Below are positions 1 through 13,100 of a stretch of DNA of 64,000 nt, piece after piece (the first letter of the stretch is position 1; each line of letters starts with the position of its first letter). Position numbers and translations under genes: made by a program. This stretch comes from Bombyx mori (lineage: Eukaryota; Arthropoda; Insecta; Lepidoptera; Bombycidae): the NCBI RefSeq assembly GCF_030269925.1, contig NC_085117.1:6324731-6388730 (forward strand), read 5' to 3'. Below the pieces are notes generated by a model. That model was not told the DNA's origin. It searched no databases and was given only the letters and a program-made list of their open reading frames with translations.

Positions 1-1055
1 CGCAGCTGTTTTAGCTGCTTGAAAATAATTCCACCATATCCCGATCATTTGTTTCCATTTCAAGTGCTTCTAATCTTGACCTAGACTCAGGTTAACCAAA
101 ATCTAGATTTAAGAGAAGTCATCGGTCTCGGGCTTACCACTGAAAGTACTTAAAAAGTACTTTATTGTCTAGCAAAGTATTTTCAGGTTCATTTATTTCA
201 AACCAATACATTAAATTAAACAGTAGATTCGAGTGTATCCTTACAGTAAAGTAAAGTAATAAAAATGGAAAGGAAGGGTACCTAACAAAAGCAGAGTAAT
301 AAAAAACCGTTCGTCTGTTTGTGGGTCTACTCGCGCACATCTCCAGAATAACTAAACGGTTTTTTTAACGATGCAGTTTTCACACGTACACAGGTTAATT
401 TGGTGGTAAATACGAGGGCTGCACTATAAGTATCGGGGCTAAAAGCTAAAAACCCTTTTAGGTAGACAAGCATATGTCCGTTGGTTGATACATATTCGGT
501 AACGTCGGTATTCTGACGTTATGCGTTTAAACGTATTAATAGAGTCGATCTATCGACGGTTCGCACTCAAAGGGATAATAGTTACTTTGACTAACCTCGA
601 CTAGGACTCTCTAGCCATTTCCTTAAAGAAGTCATAATAAGTTACTCAGCAAAAAATATTAAGGCTTTTTAATACTTTATTAAGATTATAGCTATAGAAT
701 TATAACACGAACAAGTTTGGTCAATTACTCTTGTTATTTCAAAAATCAGATACATTAAAGTGCTGTTTTTAGTGAATCTCTTGTGATGGATGACTTGTTC
801 AAAATCTTCTGGAAAAAATGGATGATTAGACACCAACTCTCTACTGGTGATAGACTTTTATTTCGTGTTTAAAGTTGGCATTAAAATTGTGATTTCTATT
901 TATTGTATTTGATCTATTCGCTGGTAGCTTCTATGGCTTCGGTGCCCACCTAAAGACAGGTGAGTTCTGAGTCATTTTAGTCATCTCTTCAGTGTCCACT
1001 TCAGTTTTGGTGATAACGCGTATTGTGAACCCAAAGAGTATCAGCTTATCAACAC
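1..1055. other. Upstream spacer, no gene seen
   Basis: AT-rich sequence with only short, shadow-like open frames and no recognisable protein or RNA gene. A short piece around 915-960 resembles the 3' end of the family B repeat (the 'ATTCGCTGGTAGC' part). Nothing else was identified. Confidence 0.5.
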
Positions 1056-1300
1056 TACTGGTAGTAGAGCCTCTTGTGAGTCCGCACGGGTAGGTACAAT
1101 CACCCTGCCTATTTTTGCTGTGAAGCAGTAATGCGTTTCGGTTTGAAGGGTGGGGCAGCCGTTGTAACTATTCTGAGACCTTAGAACTTATATCTCAAGG
1201 TGGGAGGCGCATTTACGTTGTCGATGTCTATGGGCTCCGGTAACCATTTAATACCAGGTGGGCTGTGAGCTCGTCCACCTATATAAGCCTTAAAAAAAAA
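1056..1300 (+). repeat. SINE family A copy
   Basis: Body of the commonest repeat in the window. It starts near 'CTTGTGAGTCCGC', passes through 'GAAGCAGTAATGCGTTTCGG' and ends in 'GAGCTCGTCCACC' followed by an A-run. The tRNA-like head is missing. It lies directly upstream of a family E element, in the 5' flank of SNU13. Confidence 0.8.
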
Positions 1301-1345
1301 CCCAGTCAAACCCTTAGCAGTAAAAAGTTCGTTAAATACGAACAA

Positions 1346-1757
1346 ACTTTGGCGGGAACGCGAGGAGTGTAGTTGTGTGAGTTGTTTTATTTTGTTAATT
1401 TAGTGTTTCTTTAGGTTTCATTGTGTATTAACAGTACTTTATTAGCAGTTTAATATCTGTAAAAGTAGACAACATGTGAGAAAATTAAATAAAGCCGTTG
1501 GACGTAGCTTCTCGTGATCTTCCAGAAAGTTCCCTGAAATAGTCTCAGTAAATAACCACTATTTTACTAGGACTAAATTTCATCCGATATAATCTCGTTT
1601 CGTTTAATTACTTCCCAATTGATTAATGTCAAATTAATCAACTTCATTTTATTTCGCTCCATATTATTGTTCTTTAAACTAATTTCATTTAAATACAGCA
1701 TTTACAAAAGATTAGTCTGTAGGATGTGATACCTTCGCCTTTTTAGTGGGAGAAACA
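1346..1757 (+). repeat. Family E repeat, copy 1 (5' flank of SNU13)
   Basis: The distal end carries TTTGGCGGGAAC, followed by 'GAGGAGTGTAGTTGTGTGA'. The centre holds a palindromic 'CTCAGTAAAT...ATTTTACT' core and the proximal end an 'AAAAGATTAG...TTCGCCTTTTTAG' tail. Three more copies are at 15664, 21250 and 38757. No ORF and no terminal inverted repeat were seen. It ends about 460 bp before the SNU13 start codon and points the same way as the gene. Confidence 0.8.
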
Positions 1758-2218
1758 GAACTAAGTACTACATTACTGTACCTATACGAAAAGTCATAAA
1801 ATTGAAATTTGAAAAAAAACTCGTAATTGAACTATTTAGTAAGTCGTTATAAATATTTTGTTTTTTTTTTCAAACGTTGGGTAAATTATTCTGCACCATA
1901 CATTTAATTTTACATAAAAAATGACTACCCTATACTATTAAAATGTAAAGCTGTATAATTCATGTTGCCTCTGATTATTAAAATGAAAAAAAATATAACC
2001 AAAAAAACAAATGTCAAAGAAGCCACAACCCGCGTGTCTTTGAAACAACAGTATCAGAATCGTTAATAATATTTATACACAAAATATTTGTGATTTAAGT
2101 GTAGAATTGTGGCAAATACCTAAATTTTCTCTCCCTTACGTGAAGATTATTTCCTCAGTGAAGCGAGAGATCGCCGAGAGGTTGAGTTTTATTAATTCAA
2201 CACCGCGGCATTGTAAAC

Positions 2219-2831
2219 ATGGTAAGTTGCACGTGTTAGCGATCTTCTTGGTATTAATTTACCTATAATAAGTCAGTTTTTTCATTAATCAGTTTCAAAT
2301 TGAAACTTTCAATCATGTGATATCCAAAATACGGTTGCAATTTGAACTCATGTGAATATTTGAGGTTATCTTGAGATTGATTACATTCTAACTACCTAGA
2401 ACATCTAAACTGTTCATAACTTTAATAATCTACTTTCACAGGCTGAAACCGAAGCTGCAGTGAACCCCAAGGCATACCCATTGGCGGATGCCGCCTTAAC
2501 CGCTAAAATCCTGAACTTGGTGCAACAAGCTACCAATTACAAGCAACTTCGTAAAGGCGCGAACGAGGCCACAAAGACCCTTAATCGTGGTCTATCTGAG
2601 CTCATCATAATGGCAGCAGATGCCGAACCTCTCGAAATTGTTCTTCACATTCCAATTCTGTGCGAAGATAAGAATGTGCCATATGTGTTTGTTAGGTCTA
2701 AGCAAGCACTCGGTCGTGCTTGCGGTGTTTCCAGACCCATCATATCTTGCTCGATAACCATCAATGAGGGCTCACAACTAAAGCCTCAGATCCAAACTAT
2801 TCAGCAAGAAATCGAAAGACTATTAGTTTAA
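2219..2831 (+). CDS. SNU13: SNU13 / NHP2-like protein 1 (hoi-polloi), 15.5K RNA-binding protein
   Basis: The coding exons are 2219-2221 and 2442-2831, giving 130 residues (human protein about 128). The first coding exon is only the ATG, followed directly by GTAAGT; the acceptor is 'CTTTCACAG'. The protein is an L7Ae-family RNA-binding protein. The central '[15 protein letters not shown]' and '[17 protein letters not shown]' segments are the family's kink-turn binding signature. Members bind U4 snRNA in the U4/U6.U5 tri-snRNP and the kink-turns of box C/D snoRNAs, acting in the nucleus and nucleolus. An AATAAA lies at 2881-2886, about 50 bases past the stop. Residues just before 'NPKAYPLAD' were placed by splicing, not by an in-exon ATG. 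Its neighbour ALG1 is tail-to-tail with it. Confidence 0.95.
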
Positions 2832-4187
2832 GTATAAATAGACGTGTAAGGAAATTATTTTGTGTCGAATACAATATTTTAATAAAATAACGTATTTTAT
2901 TTATTGATGCTTTTAGGAACAAAAAGGACCAGGATCTTTTGCTATTTAAACATAAAAAGTAGAACTTTACAATTATGAACTTTTACAATTGTGGCATCCT
3001 CCCTGATAATCTTTTCATCAACAAGTGCTTGTGTCTATTCAAACAGTACAGTGAAATGGTTTTTCAGTTCGATTTGAAGTATAGGACAGCTGAATTACAA
3101 TGTTATCTACTGAGAATTTCACGTGATATAGGTGATGACAATCACTATGTGGTGTAAATACACTGTTAACTGAACAAATAAGGCACAAGTCGTCTAAAAA
3201 GAAGCTACATTTGTTTATAAAAAAATGGAGGTCTGCTTTGTTTCCGCTATATAAGTACAAATATTCTTTAGCAGTAGCAATTTTTTTGTTCACATGCCTT
3301 TGTCAATAAGCAAAGATATAGATTTTTCCGCTTTCTATTGAAGTTAAATTCTTAATCGCAAATCGCATAAAGCCTTAAATAAAACCAACAATGAATCCAT
3401 GATATTTATTTAACCCGCAGATGCTAGGCGCGAGCTCCGTCTACAACTGCTCTACGAGATCTAAACACTGAATATATTATGTATTTTTATATTTCGCAAA
3501 AACAAATTTACTGAAAATGTCTTAAACTTAACCTAAAATAATTTCAAACAATCCTAATCAACATTAATTAAATTCGTCACATCACATCATTACATACACG
3601 TTGTAAACTACAGGAAAAAAAAGTAAGTTAACAATTACAAAAACGAAAAACAAAAAAGTGATACTTCATTGCAGTATAATTGAACATGGCTGCGACGGTC
3701 TATAAACATTGAAATGGAATTTATATCATCACCAACTTGAAATTTAAACTCGCACGTCAACCATTTCTATAAACACAGAGTACAACAGACTACTACTTGT
3801 CCTACAAGATATCCAAGATTAATTACTGAGAATACAATGATTATTGTAAACGAGCTAATTGTTGATTACATTTATATATTGCGAGACTATGAGGCCTCGT
3901 CCACTGCACGTGCTCAGTCCGCCCCCCCAACCCCGTCCCGCTGCCCCCCGAGCACGTCTCCCGCGCCACGTGAGCGCCGAACCATTAAAGACTACTATAA
4001 ATATGATTAAATAACTTTTTTTTTGGTATTTTTTTATTGAAGATATTTCTAGGCCACCTTCAGTGACTGAAACAAGAAAACATTCTTCTACCTTAGTAGC
4101 GGATATTAAGATAAACAATTTGAGGCGATTTAATTTATTTGCGGAATGAGTCTAGAGATCGAAGTCGCACGAGGGCTTGGCCCCGCT
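2832..4187. other. Convergent spacer between SNU13 and ALG1
   Basis: Both genes end into this spacer. An AATAAA on the minus strand (4134-4139) fits as the ALG1 polyadenylation signal. A C/G-rich island at about 3890-3980 stands out from AT-rich surroundings and contains two CACGTG hexamers. No coding exon was recognised. Confidence 0.5.
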
Positions 4188-7100
4188 TCAGTTTTCAAAG
4201 ATCTTCTTGGCGCGCGTGTCCCAGTTGTCCTCCCAGCGCGAGTCCCGGAACTTGGCGAGCTCGCGGCGCATCCTCTCGGCGAGCGCGATCTGCTCGGGGT
4301 TGTCGGGGAAGCCGGTGAACCAGTTCACGACCAATTTGGCGAGCTCGTCGCCGGTCTTGAACGTGAAGCCGTTGACGCCGTCCTCCACCAGCTCGTCCAG
4401 GCTGCAACATCACAACGACGGAAACACTACATATGACCGATGAACCAAGCTAGGTGTTGCACTTGAACGCACCGCGAAATTAAGGCGATTATACGACGCG
4501 AGTGTACAAAAAGTTGTATTATAAAAATGAAGTATCTATACTAATATATAAATCTACAGTGGGTTTGACGGATGTTCCGTTATAACTACTGAACCATGCA
4601 TCCGATTGACTTGAAACTTGGTATCCATGTAGAAGATACATGTACTTAATGGATAGGCTAATATTTATTATGAGTATTGGACTCTCTACACCAGTTGCGG
4701 GGGCGTTAATGATGAGAACTTTTGTGAGGGTGAGAAATAATAATGTAAATTTTAAATGCCCAGCGAAGCGGACGGGTACAGCTAGTTAGTTTATAAATGT
4801 ATTCGACACGTGCCGGTGGCGGCCGTGCTGTCGGAGAAGGCGCTCGTATTACATTCCTTGTTACGTATAAAATGATATATCAACAGTAACTTATAAAAAG
4901 ACATTTCACGGAGTTAATTTGGCGATATTTTCTCAAGCCAAAGTGATAGTACACTTTACATTGATATTTGATTTTTTTCCCTACCTATTCGCTGGCAGTA
5001 ATGAGCTATATCATCTACGCCCGGGCTGGTAGGTGAGCTCACGGGCTCAACTTGTGAGAATTTTCTAATACAGGCCGTAGCAAGAGCCGTTCTTCGCGGA
5101 ATCTACCACCGGGTCGGAATCGCAGACCCACTGAGAAGATCCGGCGAGAAACTCAGTGGGCTCTGTCTGTGGGTTAGTTCGCTCGTCGAACTCTTCGTCG
5201 TGATCGACGAGGGCGGTGACTGGTGCTTGGGAGGCCTAAAAGCACCGAGAGTGAATCCGGAGATCCGATAAGATATGTTTCGGGAGACGGCGACTTTGCG
5301 TTGCGTCGTCGCGGTATACATTCGACAAGAATGTTACATGACATCCAATTTTAGACGAAAAATTCAGACCTTCCGACGAGTTTGTATACGTAGCCGTAAA
5401 TTTTTTTTATTGCCCTTGAAGGCAGACGAGCATACGGCCCACCTGATGGTGAGTGGTTACCGTCGCCCAGGGACTTCAGGAATGCCAGGGGCAGAGCCAA
5501 GTCGCTGCCTAGAAACTGCTTAATTAACGTGCGGACGTGTTAGCGATCCAAGTGCTAGGCCACGGACGCTTCTTACCACAGGAAGTTGAAGGCGCAAACA
5601 GGAAGACCAGCTCCAAACATGTCCACGACTTTCATCGGGAGGTCGAGACCGGAGGAGCTGGTGTGCAGGCACACTCCGAGGTCAGCACTGGACAAATTAA
5701 GTTTTTTATAAATTTCTGATATTTAATTTTTTTATTGCCCATGCAGGCAGACTAGCATACGGCCCACCTGAGAGTAAGTAGTTACCGTCGCTCATGGACG
5801 TCAGCAATCCCAGGGGCAGAGCCAAGCCGCTGCCTACCAAGTTACACCGGTTTGTCACTGGTCTCGAGTCCAGTGCGGTCGGTGGTTCAATGTCATTTTG
5901 TAATGTTTTGAAGAGATCTTAACGGATTAACTGTGTACTTGACAATGCTCATGTCCGTGAGTGACGGTGAGTACTTAGTATCGGGTAGAGGAAAATAATA
6001 ATAATGACTATTCTACTATTCAACAGAAACAGCCAGGACATGATACATCAAGACATAATGTAGCAGAGATGGAAAGATCAGCTCACGACCAACCAGACGT
6101 TGTGCAACCTTGGACTACGAAGTTTAAAATATGCGAAGAAACAAAAATTGACAAAAAAACCATCTCTTTAATATTACTCTTGAAAGAAAACCCTTTCGCA
6201 AACAGATTCCACCCACTAAGGCCCCGGGGCATCACTGACAATCTCACCTAGCCACCATTCTTGGGTAGTCGGACGCGTCGAGCCAGGGTGTGACGACATC
6301 CACGTTCTTCCACTTCTTGGAGTCCACCAGCTGGCGGTAGTACTCCCTCATGGGGCCCTTGCCGGTGATCACGCAGATCAGACGCGGAAGAACTTTGGTT
6401 AACGAGTAGGTTGTTTCGTAAACTGAAAGTTATTACTGCTGTTCATTTAAATTATTCTATACTTTTTATTTTGCTCAGGTACAGTTTTTAACGGCACATT
6501 GCTCTAGTGGGTGGTAGACAGTTCGGGATTCGATTCCCACACGAACTGCATATCTTTGATAGATATATTTCGAATTCCGAGCGTATGTACTTTTTTCATC
6601 ATCGTGATTCTCCTGTCCTTCTGCTAGTCATATGAGATCGGAGCAGGATGTTTTCACCTTCCATACTCCTCTATCATATACAATTTCTTCGCTCACTCCC
6701 CTCTTACAGATGTTATCTTTCACGCAATCCATCCAAATTTCTTCTTAGGTCTACCTGTTCCTCTATACCCTTCTACATTCATAGTTAACACTCTCATACC
6801 AACCTCATTTTCATTTCGTCTCATCACATGTCCATACCATCTCAAACGCGCACTTCTCAACTTATCTGTCACAGGTGCCACTTTCAGACTTCTAACATAT
6901 CCATTCCGGATACTTTTTAACTTAAATACAAAACGTTACCTTCAAATAACTGTCTGTCAAATAACAACAGTTGGACATAAAATATGGCATAGTAATATAA
7001 AGACAGCATTTTTTTTTTTTTGCTTGGGTGGGTGGACTATCTCACGGCCCACCTGATGTGTGGTTACCGGAGCGGAGCCCATTGACATCTACAAAGTAAA

Positions 7101-10100
7101 TGCCGCCACCTACTTTGAGATTTTACCACTTTTTATTACACGATGTTATTCCTTCACCATGGAAGTCAATGGTGAACATTTGTCAAGTACGTATTTCATT
7201 AGAAAAGGGGATTGCCCACTCTCCATAGTGTGCTAGGCCCAAGATGGACATCAAATATTACTATAAAAATGTACTGATTCAAATTCTTAAATGTATTGGA
7301 TATCTAAAAAATATATTGAAATTGACGCCACTATTATAAAAAATTTAATAAAAATAAAAACTCGTTTTGAGATTAATTTTCTATATAAATAAGTGTCGGA
7401 TTGTGAGATACTTCAAGAACTTTTCTTTTCTTAATGTTTAAGATGTTCCTAATGTATTTTTATCCAATAGGGTATAAAAACACACTTAATTCTTTAAATA
7501 TCTATATTTTCTTCATCTTCATACACAATTAGTATCATCTAAAAATAGCAAAGGAGAGCATATACACGGTTTTAAATCTCGGTCAGGGTAAAACCACAAT
7601 TCACACAATGTTTTTTAGTCGTAGTATGAAACGTTATTGATAAAAGTAAAATAAATCGAAGAAAAATCAAAACACATCCATTTTGTACGCAAGCACAACA
7701 CCACAAGCAGCAAGCGAAGTGTCAGTCAGTCAGATTAAATTCAGTGTTGTCAGTATACAGAAACATAATTACATGAAATTCATATATCGATTATTTTTTT
7801 AAATAACCGATAATTGATTTATATATTAATTTTTTTTTACGAGTATACATTATTTTTTATGTTTTTGTTTTAGTTGTACATATTTAAATAACAATACTAG
7901 TAAAGTTTTTTTTATTGCTTAGATGGGTGGACGAGCTCACAGCCACCCTGGTGTTGCTAAGTGGTTACTCGAGCCCACATACATCTACAACGTAAATGCG
8001 CCACCCACCTTGAGATATAAGTTCTAAGGTCTCAAGTATAGTTACAAGTTAAAGTCCAATGGGTATGTCTTCGATGTTATTTTATGTGCATAAAATTCAT
8101 TAAAATCGATTGATTAATGATAATACTTAAAATGATTTATTTATATGTTTTATTTATATACTCAAAATATTTACTTTATACGTAAAAGGTTTTGAAGCTG
8201 GCAATATTTTTCCCGCAAAAATAAAAATCCTTGTTTTTTCAATAGAGTTACTTTTTTTAAACTACTTATTGTAAACTGTAGTGGCGCTTATTTGCAAGAA
8301 AGTAAATGCATATTTATTAATGACAAAATTAATGCACTAAGTATTTTTTCTATAATCTATTGTCCGCTTTGGGCCTAAAATGGGCCATCCCCTTTGGTAC
8401 CCGCCTGCGGGATTCGAACACCGGTGCATCGCTACATACGAATGCACCGGACGTCTTATTCTTTAGGCCACGACGAACATGTCAAAATGAAAAAAAAAAG
8501 GTTATACAGTAAAATGGTGGGCTTCATACCTTGTAAGGCTTCCATCAAGAGAGTGAAATCTTCATCAGGAGTCCAGCTGGTGCTGCTGAAGATGATGCCG
8601 GGTCTATCGGGTCGTGGTTTCAGAACGCCGTCCACATACTACAGTTGAAAAGAGAACAGTGTGCTTAGTGCGAGTTTTTAACGTTCTCGATAGCGTAAAA
8701 GTTAACGCAAATTTGTATGGAGTTGGAACGTTTGCCTACGTTTATCGCTAGGGGTGTGTTAACTTTTACGCTATCGAGAACGTTAAAAAGCTCGCATTAA
8801 GCACACGGAAGTCACCATTATGAAAGATCACTTGTGACAACGTGTTTCACTTTACTGTACTGTTTCACAGTTACACATACGAATACTCGAAATGTCAGCA
8901 GCGCGTATTTACTCGATAAAATAGACAGAAATACTGAAAACATAGTGATCCTAAAAGGGCTTGTATATTTTATTCATTTATTAAACTTTATGTATTTAGA
9001 AGAAGAGGTAAACCTAAGAAAAAATGGATGGTTTCGTGAAAGACGATATGTGTAAGAAGAGAGTGAGCGAAGAAATGGTATATGATAGAGGAGTATGGAA
9101 AGAGAAAACATGTTGCGCCGAACCCAGGTGACCGGGAGAAGGTTGAGAGAATGATGATTACACTTAATGTATTTGTCTACATTGGCAAACTTAATGCCCA
9201 ATTAAATGCTATAGTCTTGTGTTCGATTCCCAGTCTGGCTTAGGGGCGTTCAATGTGGCAGATTCATTTATTTATGCATAACCTAATTAGCAACAGTACT
9301 GGTAATAGTGTGTCATCTGTTTTCTCGGAAATAGAAGACAATACGCTCTTCGTTGCCCAAATCAATAGTTCGATATTTTTATTGCCCTTATAGGCAGACG
9401 AGCATACAGCCCACCTGGTGGTGAGTGGTTTTCGTCACTCATGGATATCAGCAATGTCAGGGACAAAGTCAAGTCGCTGCCTACTGTTAAGTAATAAAAT
9501 AAATACAATAAATAGTTTGCTCTCTAAACTATAGTTCTAAAGGGCATTGACAGTAAACTTGCGGATTGATCGTTAAGCAAGGAATTGCGCGCGCATCGCG
9601 TCATCTGTATTATGGATCGCAGGGTTAGCCTACTGAGAAACTAAAGCACATTCTAGACTAGGTTTTGATTTCTGACTAAAAATGAAATGCGGCGAAAACC
9701 CTAAATTAGTACACCGAAAATTCTCGTCTTCTCAATGGGTCGCAATTCCGATCCGGTCGTAGATTCTGCAAAGCACTGCTTTTTCTAGGGCTAGTGTTAG
9801 CAAATTGTCTCAGGTTGAGCCCGTGAGCTCACCTCCCCGTATAGATGCAGCGGGAATAGCCTCTTAGGTTACCAGCGAATAGTTGGGGAAAAAAAGCATT
9901 TTATTACTGGTATTAGGGCGTATTGTGTGCCCGTACGGGTAGTTACCACCGCTCGGCCTATCTCTGACGCAAAGCAGTAATGCGTTCTAGATGTGAAGGG
10001 CGGGGCAGACATTGTACTGTAGTACTGACACTCAAAACTCATGACTCAGGATATGTGGTGAAATGGACGTTGTTGCTGTCTATGAACTCCGAAAACAACT

Positions 10101-13100
10101 TAACACCAGGTGGTTCTTGAACGCCTTCACTCGTCTAAACAATAAAATATATATTTGCGCATCATGTATCATATCGCAAAAAACCAACAAATAAGTATTT
10201 TCATTCCTCCAATTAGGCTCCAGGTGTGGGATCCATCTTCGCAAATAGGACCGTAAAACTTGTCATTCGTAAGTTTTAAAGAATAAACCATTTCCTTTAC
10301 CTTGATAGTAATCCACTGCAAAAGTACTTCAAAACGTACCCTAATAAATATACAATAACAAAATCTAATACCTATATAAAATTCTCGTGTCACAATGTTC
10401 GTTCCCATACTCCTCCAAAACGGCTCGACCGATTTTTATGAAATTTTATATGCATGTGCAGTTGGTCTGAGAATCGGCTACTATCTATTTTTCATACCCC
10501 TAAGTGATAAGGGTTTTCCACCACATTTATTTTTTGGACATTTTTTTTTTGTTACTTTGAGGCATTATGTGGTTAAATGAGGTTTTGATAATTTTATATT
10601 CCCTCATCGTTCACAGCGCTACATACCTCTTTCACTAATGTACCACACCCTTACAATAAGTTAGTTTTTCGTTTTCTACACTAGAAATTCCCTAGAAATC
10701 TTATATATAATAATAATAATAATAATAAAGATCATTTATTGCCTTTCACATCATAAAATGAAATACAAAAAAAAGAAAAGCAAAAAAAAAAGAGAAAAAG
10801 GCAAAAGGAGGTGGCTCAGCTATTGCTGTTCAAGGTTGATAAATTGAACAGCGCTGATTTTCAGTCACCCCCGTTTCCCTTTGGTTCTTTGCGGGAATGA
10901 AGACTCCGTACGTGTGTACATACTCAGAATATGATATAAATTAGTAAAATTAGTAAATTATATGGCAAATAATAATTATATGGCAAAATAACGTTTGCCG
11001 GGTCAGCTAGTTTAACTATATAGTTTGGCCATAAATACTGTTACCTACATAAAAACTTTTTTTTTTACTTTTTAATTATTTTAAACTTGGAACACGTAGG
11101 TATATTATTTTAAAAACTTCTTTCGATTTTGCGCCATTCACATTTTTTTGTTTTTCATTATCAAATTACAATATGGAATGGGGTGTTAAAGTAAATAGGA
11201 TTGCAGTGATCGCCTTGCACAAAGTGGGTATGGAGCCGTTGGTCATATTTCAGACACTTCAAAAGGTTGGTATCAGTCGTATGTTCGTATGTAGTTCGTT
11301 TGTATCAGATACTACACTTCGTCTGTCGAAGACCAGAAAAGATCGGGCCGGCAGCGTACTTTTAGAACTATACAGCTATATAGCTACTAGAACTTTAAGG
11401 GCTGTTAATACTGTTAACACCGTTAAAGCCAGAATTCGTCGAAACCCCATCAGGAAGCAAAAAATAATATCGCGAGAAATGAACATTCCAACACAAGACC
11501 TGAAGCTATAGCGGTGCTTATCGTCGATATACAGGACATGCCCTAAATCAATCTTTACAATTAAACAGAGTGGATCGATCAACACGTCTAGGTGAAAGGC
11601 ATAGAAATATCCTTTTACCGACGAACATTTTTTCACGATTGAAGAACACTATAATAAGCAAAATGATAAAGTGTACGCTTACAGTTCTAAAGAAACTGCT
11701 CAAGTGGTCGGATAGGTACAACGTGGTCATCATCCTGACAAGTCATTGTTTGGTGGGGTGTTTCTTATCAGAAAACTACATTTTTGTGAAAAAGGAGTGA
11801 AAACTTCAGCCAAAGTGTATCAAGATACAGTCTTGGATCATGTCGTGAAACCTCTCCGCAATATACTTTTTAAAAATATACCGTGGACTTTCCAGCAGGA
11901 CTCTGCACCTGGTTACAAGGCACGAACTAACCAACCCTTGCTTGAAATCAACATTCCGGATTTTATAAGAGCTGAGGACTGGCACTCATCTAGCCCAGAC
12001 CTTAACCCTTCAGACTTCAAATTATGGTCAGTTTTAGAGGACACGGCGACATTGAGTCTCAAAAAATCTTTGCAGCAAGCAGTGACGAAATTTCCCTTAG
12101 AAACAGTCCATAGATTCGTGGCCAAACAGATTGAAGGCCTGTAGAAAAGCCAAAGGTGATCATTCCGAATAGAATTTTTTTTCATTTTTAGCTGAGACTT
12201 TAATAAATTTTAATAATATTACATTACTTCATTAAAAAAATTGATTTTTATTTGTAACAGAACTTATGGCTGGACTGGGTATATAAATATATTAATTATA
12301 GTAAAATTAATAATAGTTAAGCTTACTTACCTCAGTAAAGGCAGTTTTCTCGAAAGCTTCATTCGGTTTCTCGTGTTTGGATGCTCCAAACATGGGGTAG
12401 TTCTGAGCCATCTTGACGTACCAGTCGTGCTTCTCCAACAACGTCAGTGGCTTGAATATCTTAGGTGGCCTGTCGTAAAGGACAGCAGCACTGAAAATTT
12501 ACGACACTTATAATTCAAACAGTAATATTGTAGTAAGATGGACAGCTATGAGAACCAATGTCTCCCTGAAGGTAAAAACAAGATGGATCAGATAATCTCA
12601 AAAAAATCCTCAGAGCACTCCTCAGAACCGGGAGAATGGGATAATCGACAGTCCATACATTCCTCTTCTATATGAAGTCAAATGGAAATAGTTCGTATTT
12701 GGGAGCCCTGGCCCAGAAGTGGGATGAGTACTCCACGTTGTGTGAGCACATACAGTCTAGTCTAGTCCTAGTCTTATTTCTACCGTGAAGTAATGGGATC
12801 CAATTTCAAGTGTGGGGCAGGCAGCAGTAATACAAGACAATGGACACTTCGACTCAAGTCAGCCACAAGTCTCATGGTGGGCCGATATTCACTTTATTCA
12901 TCTCAAAGGGCTTAATCACTTAATACTAGTTGGCCCATAAACTTGTTTAATTTATATAAAACAAGGAATTCCCATGTCCTTTGTCTCTCTTCTGTTCTCT
13001 TCTTTCCTTTAACAATAAGTAGTACTGTGTATACAACAGCTGTATCAAAACCGGGGCAGAAAATTAAAATTAGAAAATGGTCTAGTCCTGTGTACTTCCA

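Noticed and set aside
10708..10730. CRISPR-like or tandem array
   Set aside because: A simple TAA microsatellite. No spaced direct repeats of CRISPR type occur anywhere in the window.
11173..12143. Active mariner transposon
   Set aside because: The transposase is split over frames with stops, and inverted terminal repeats were not found.
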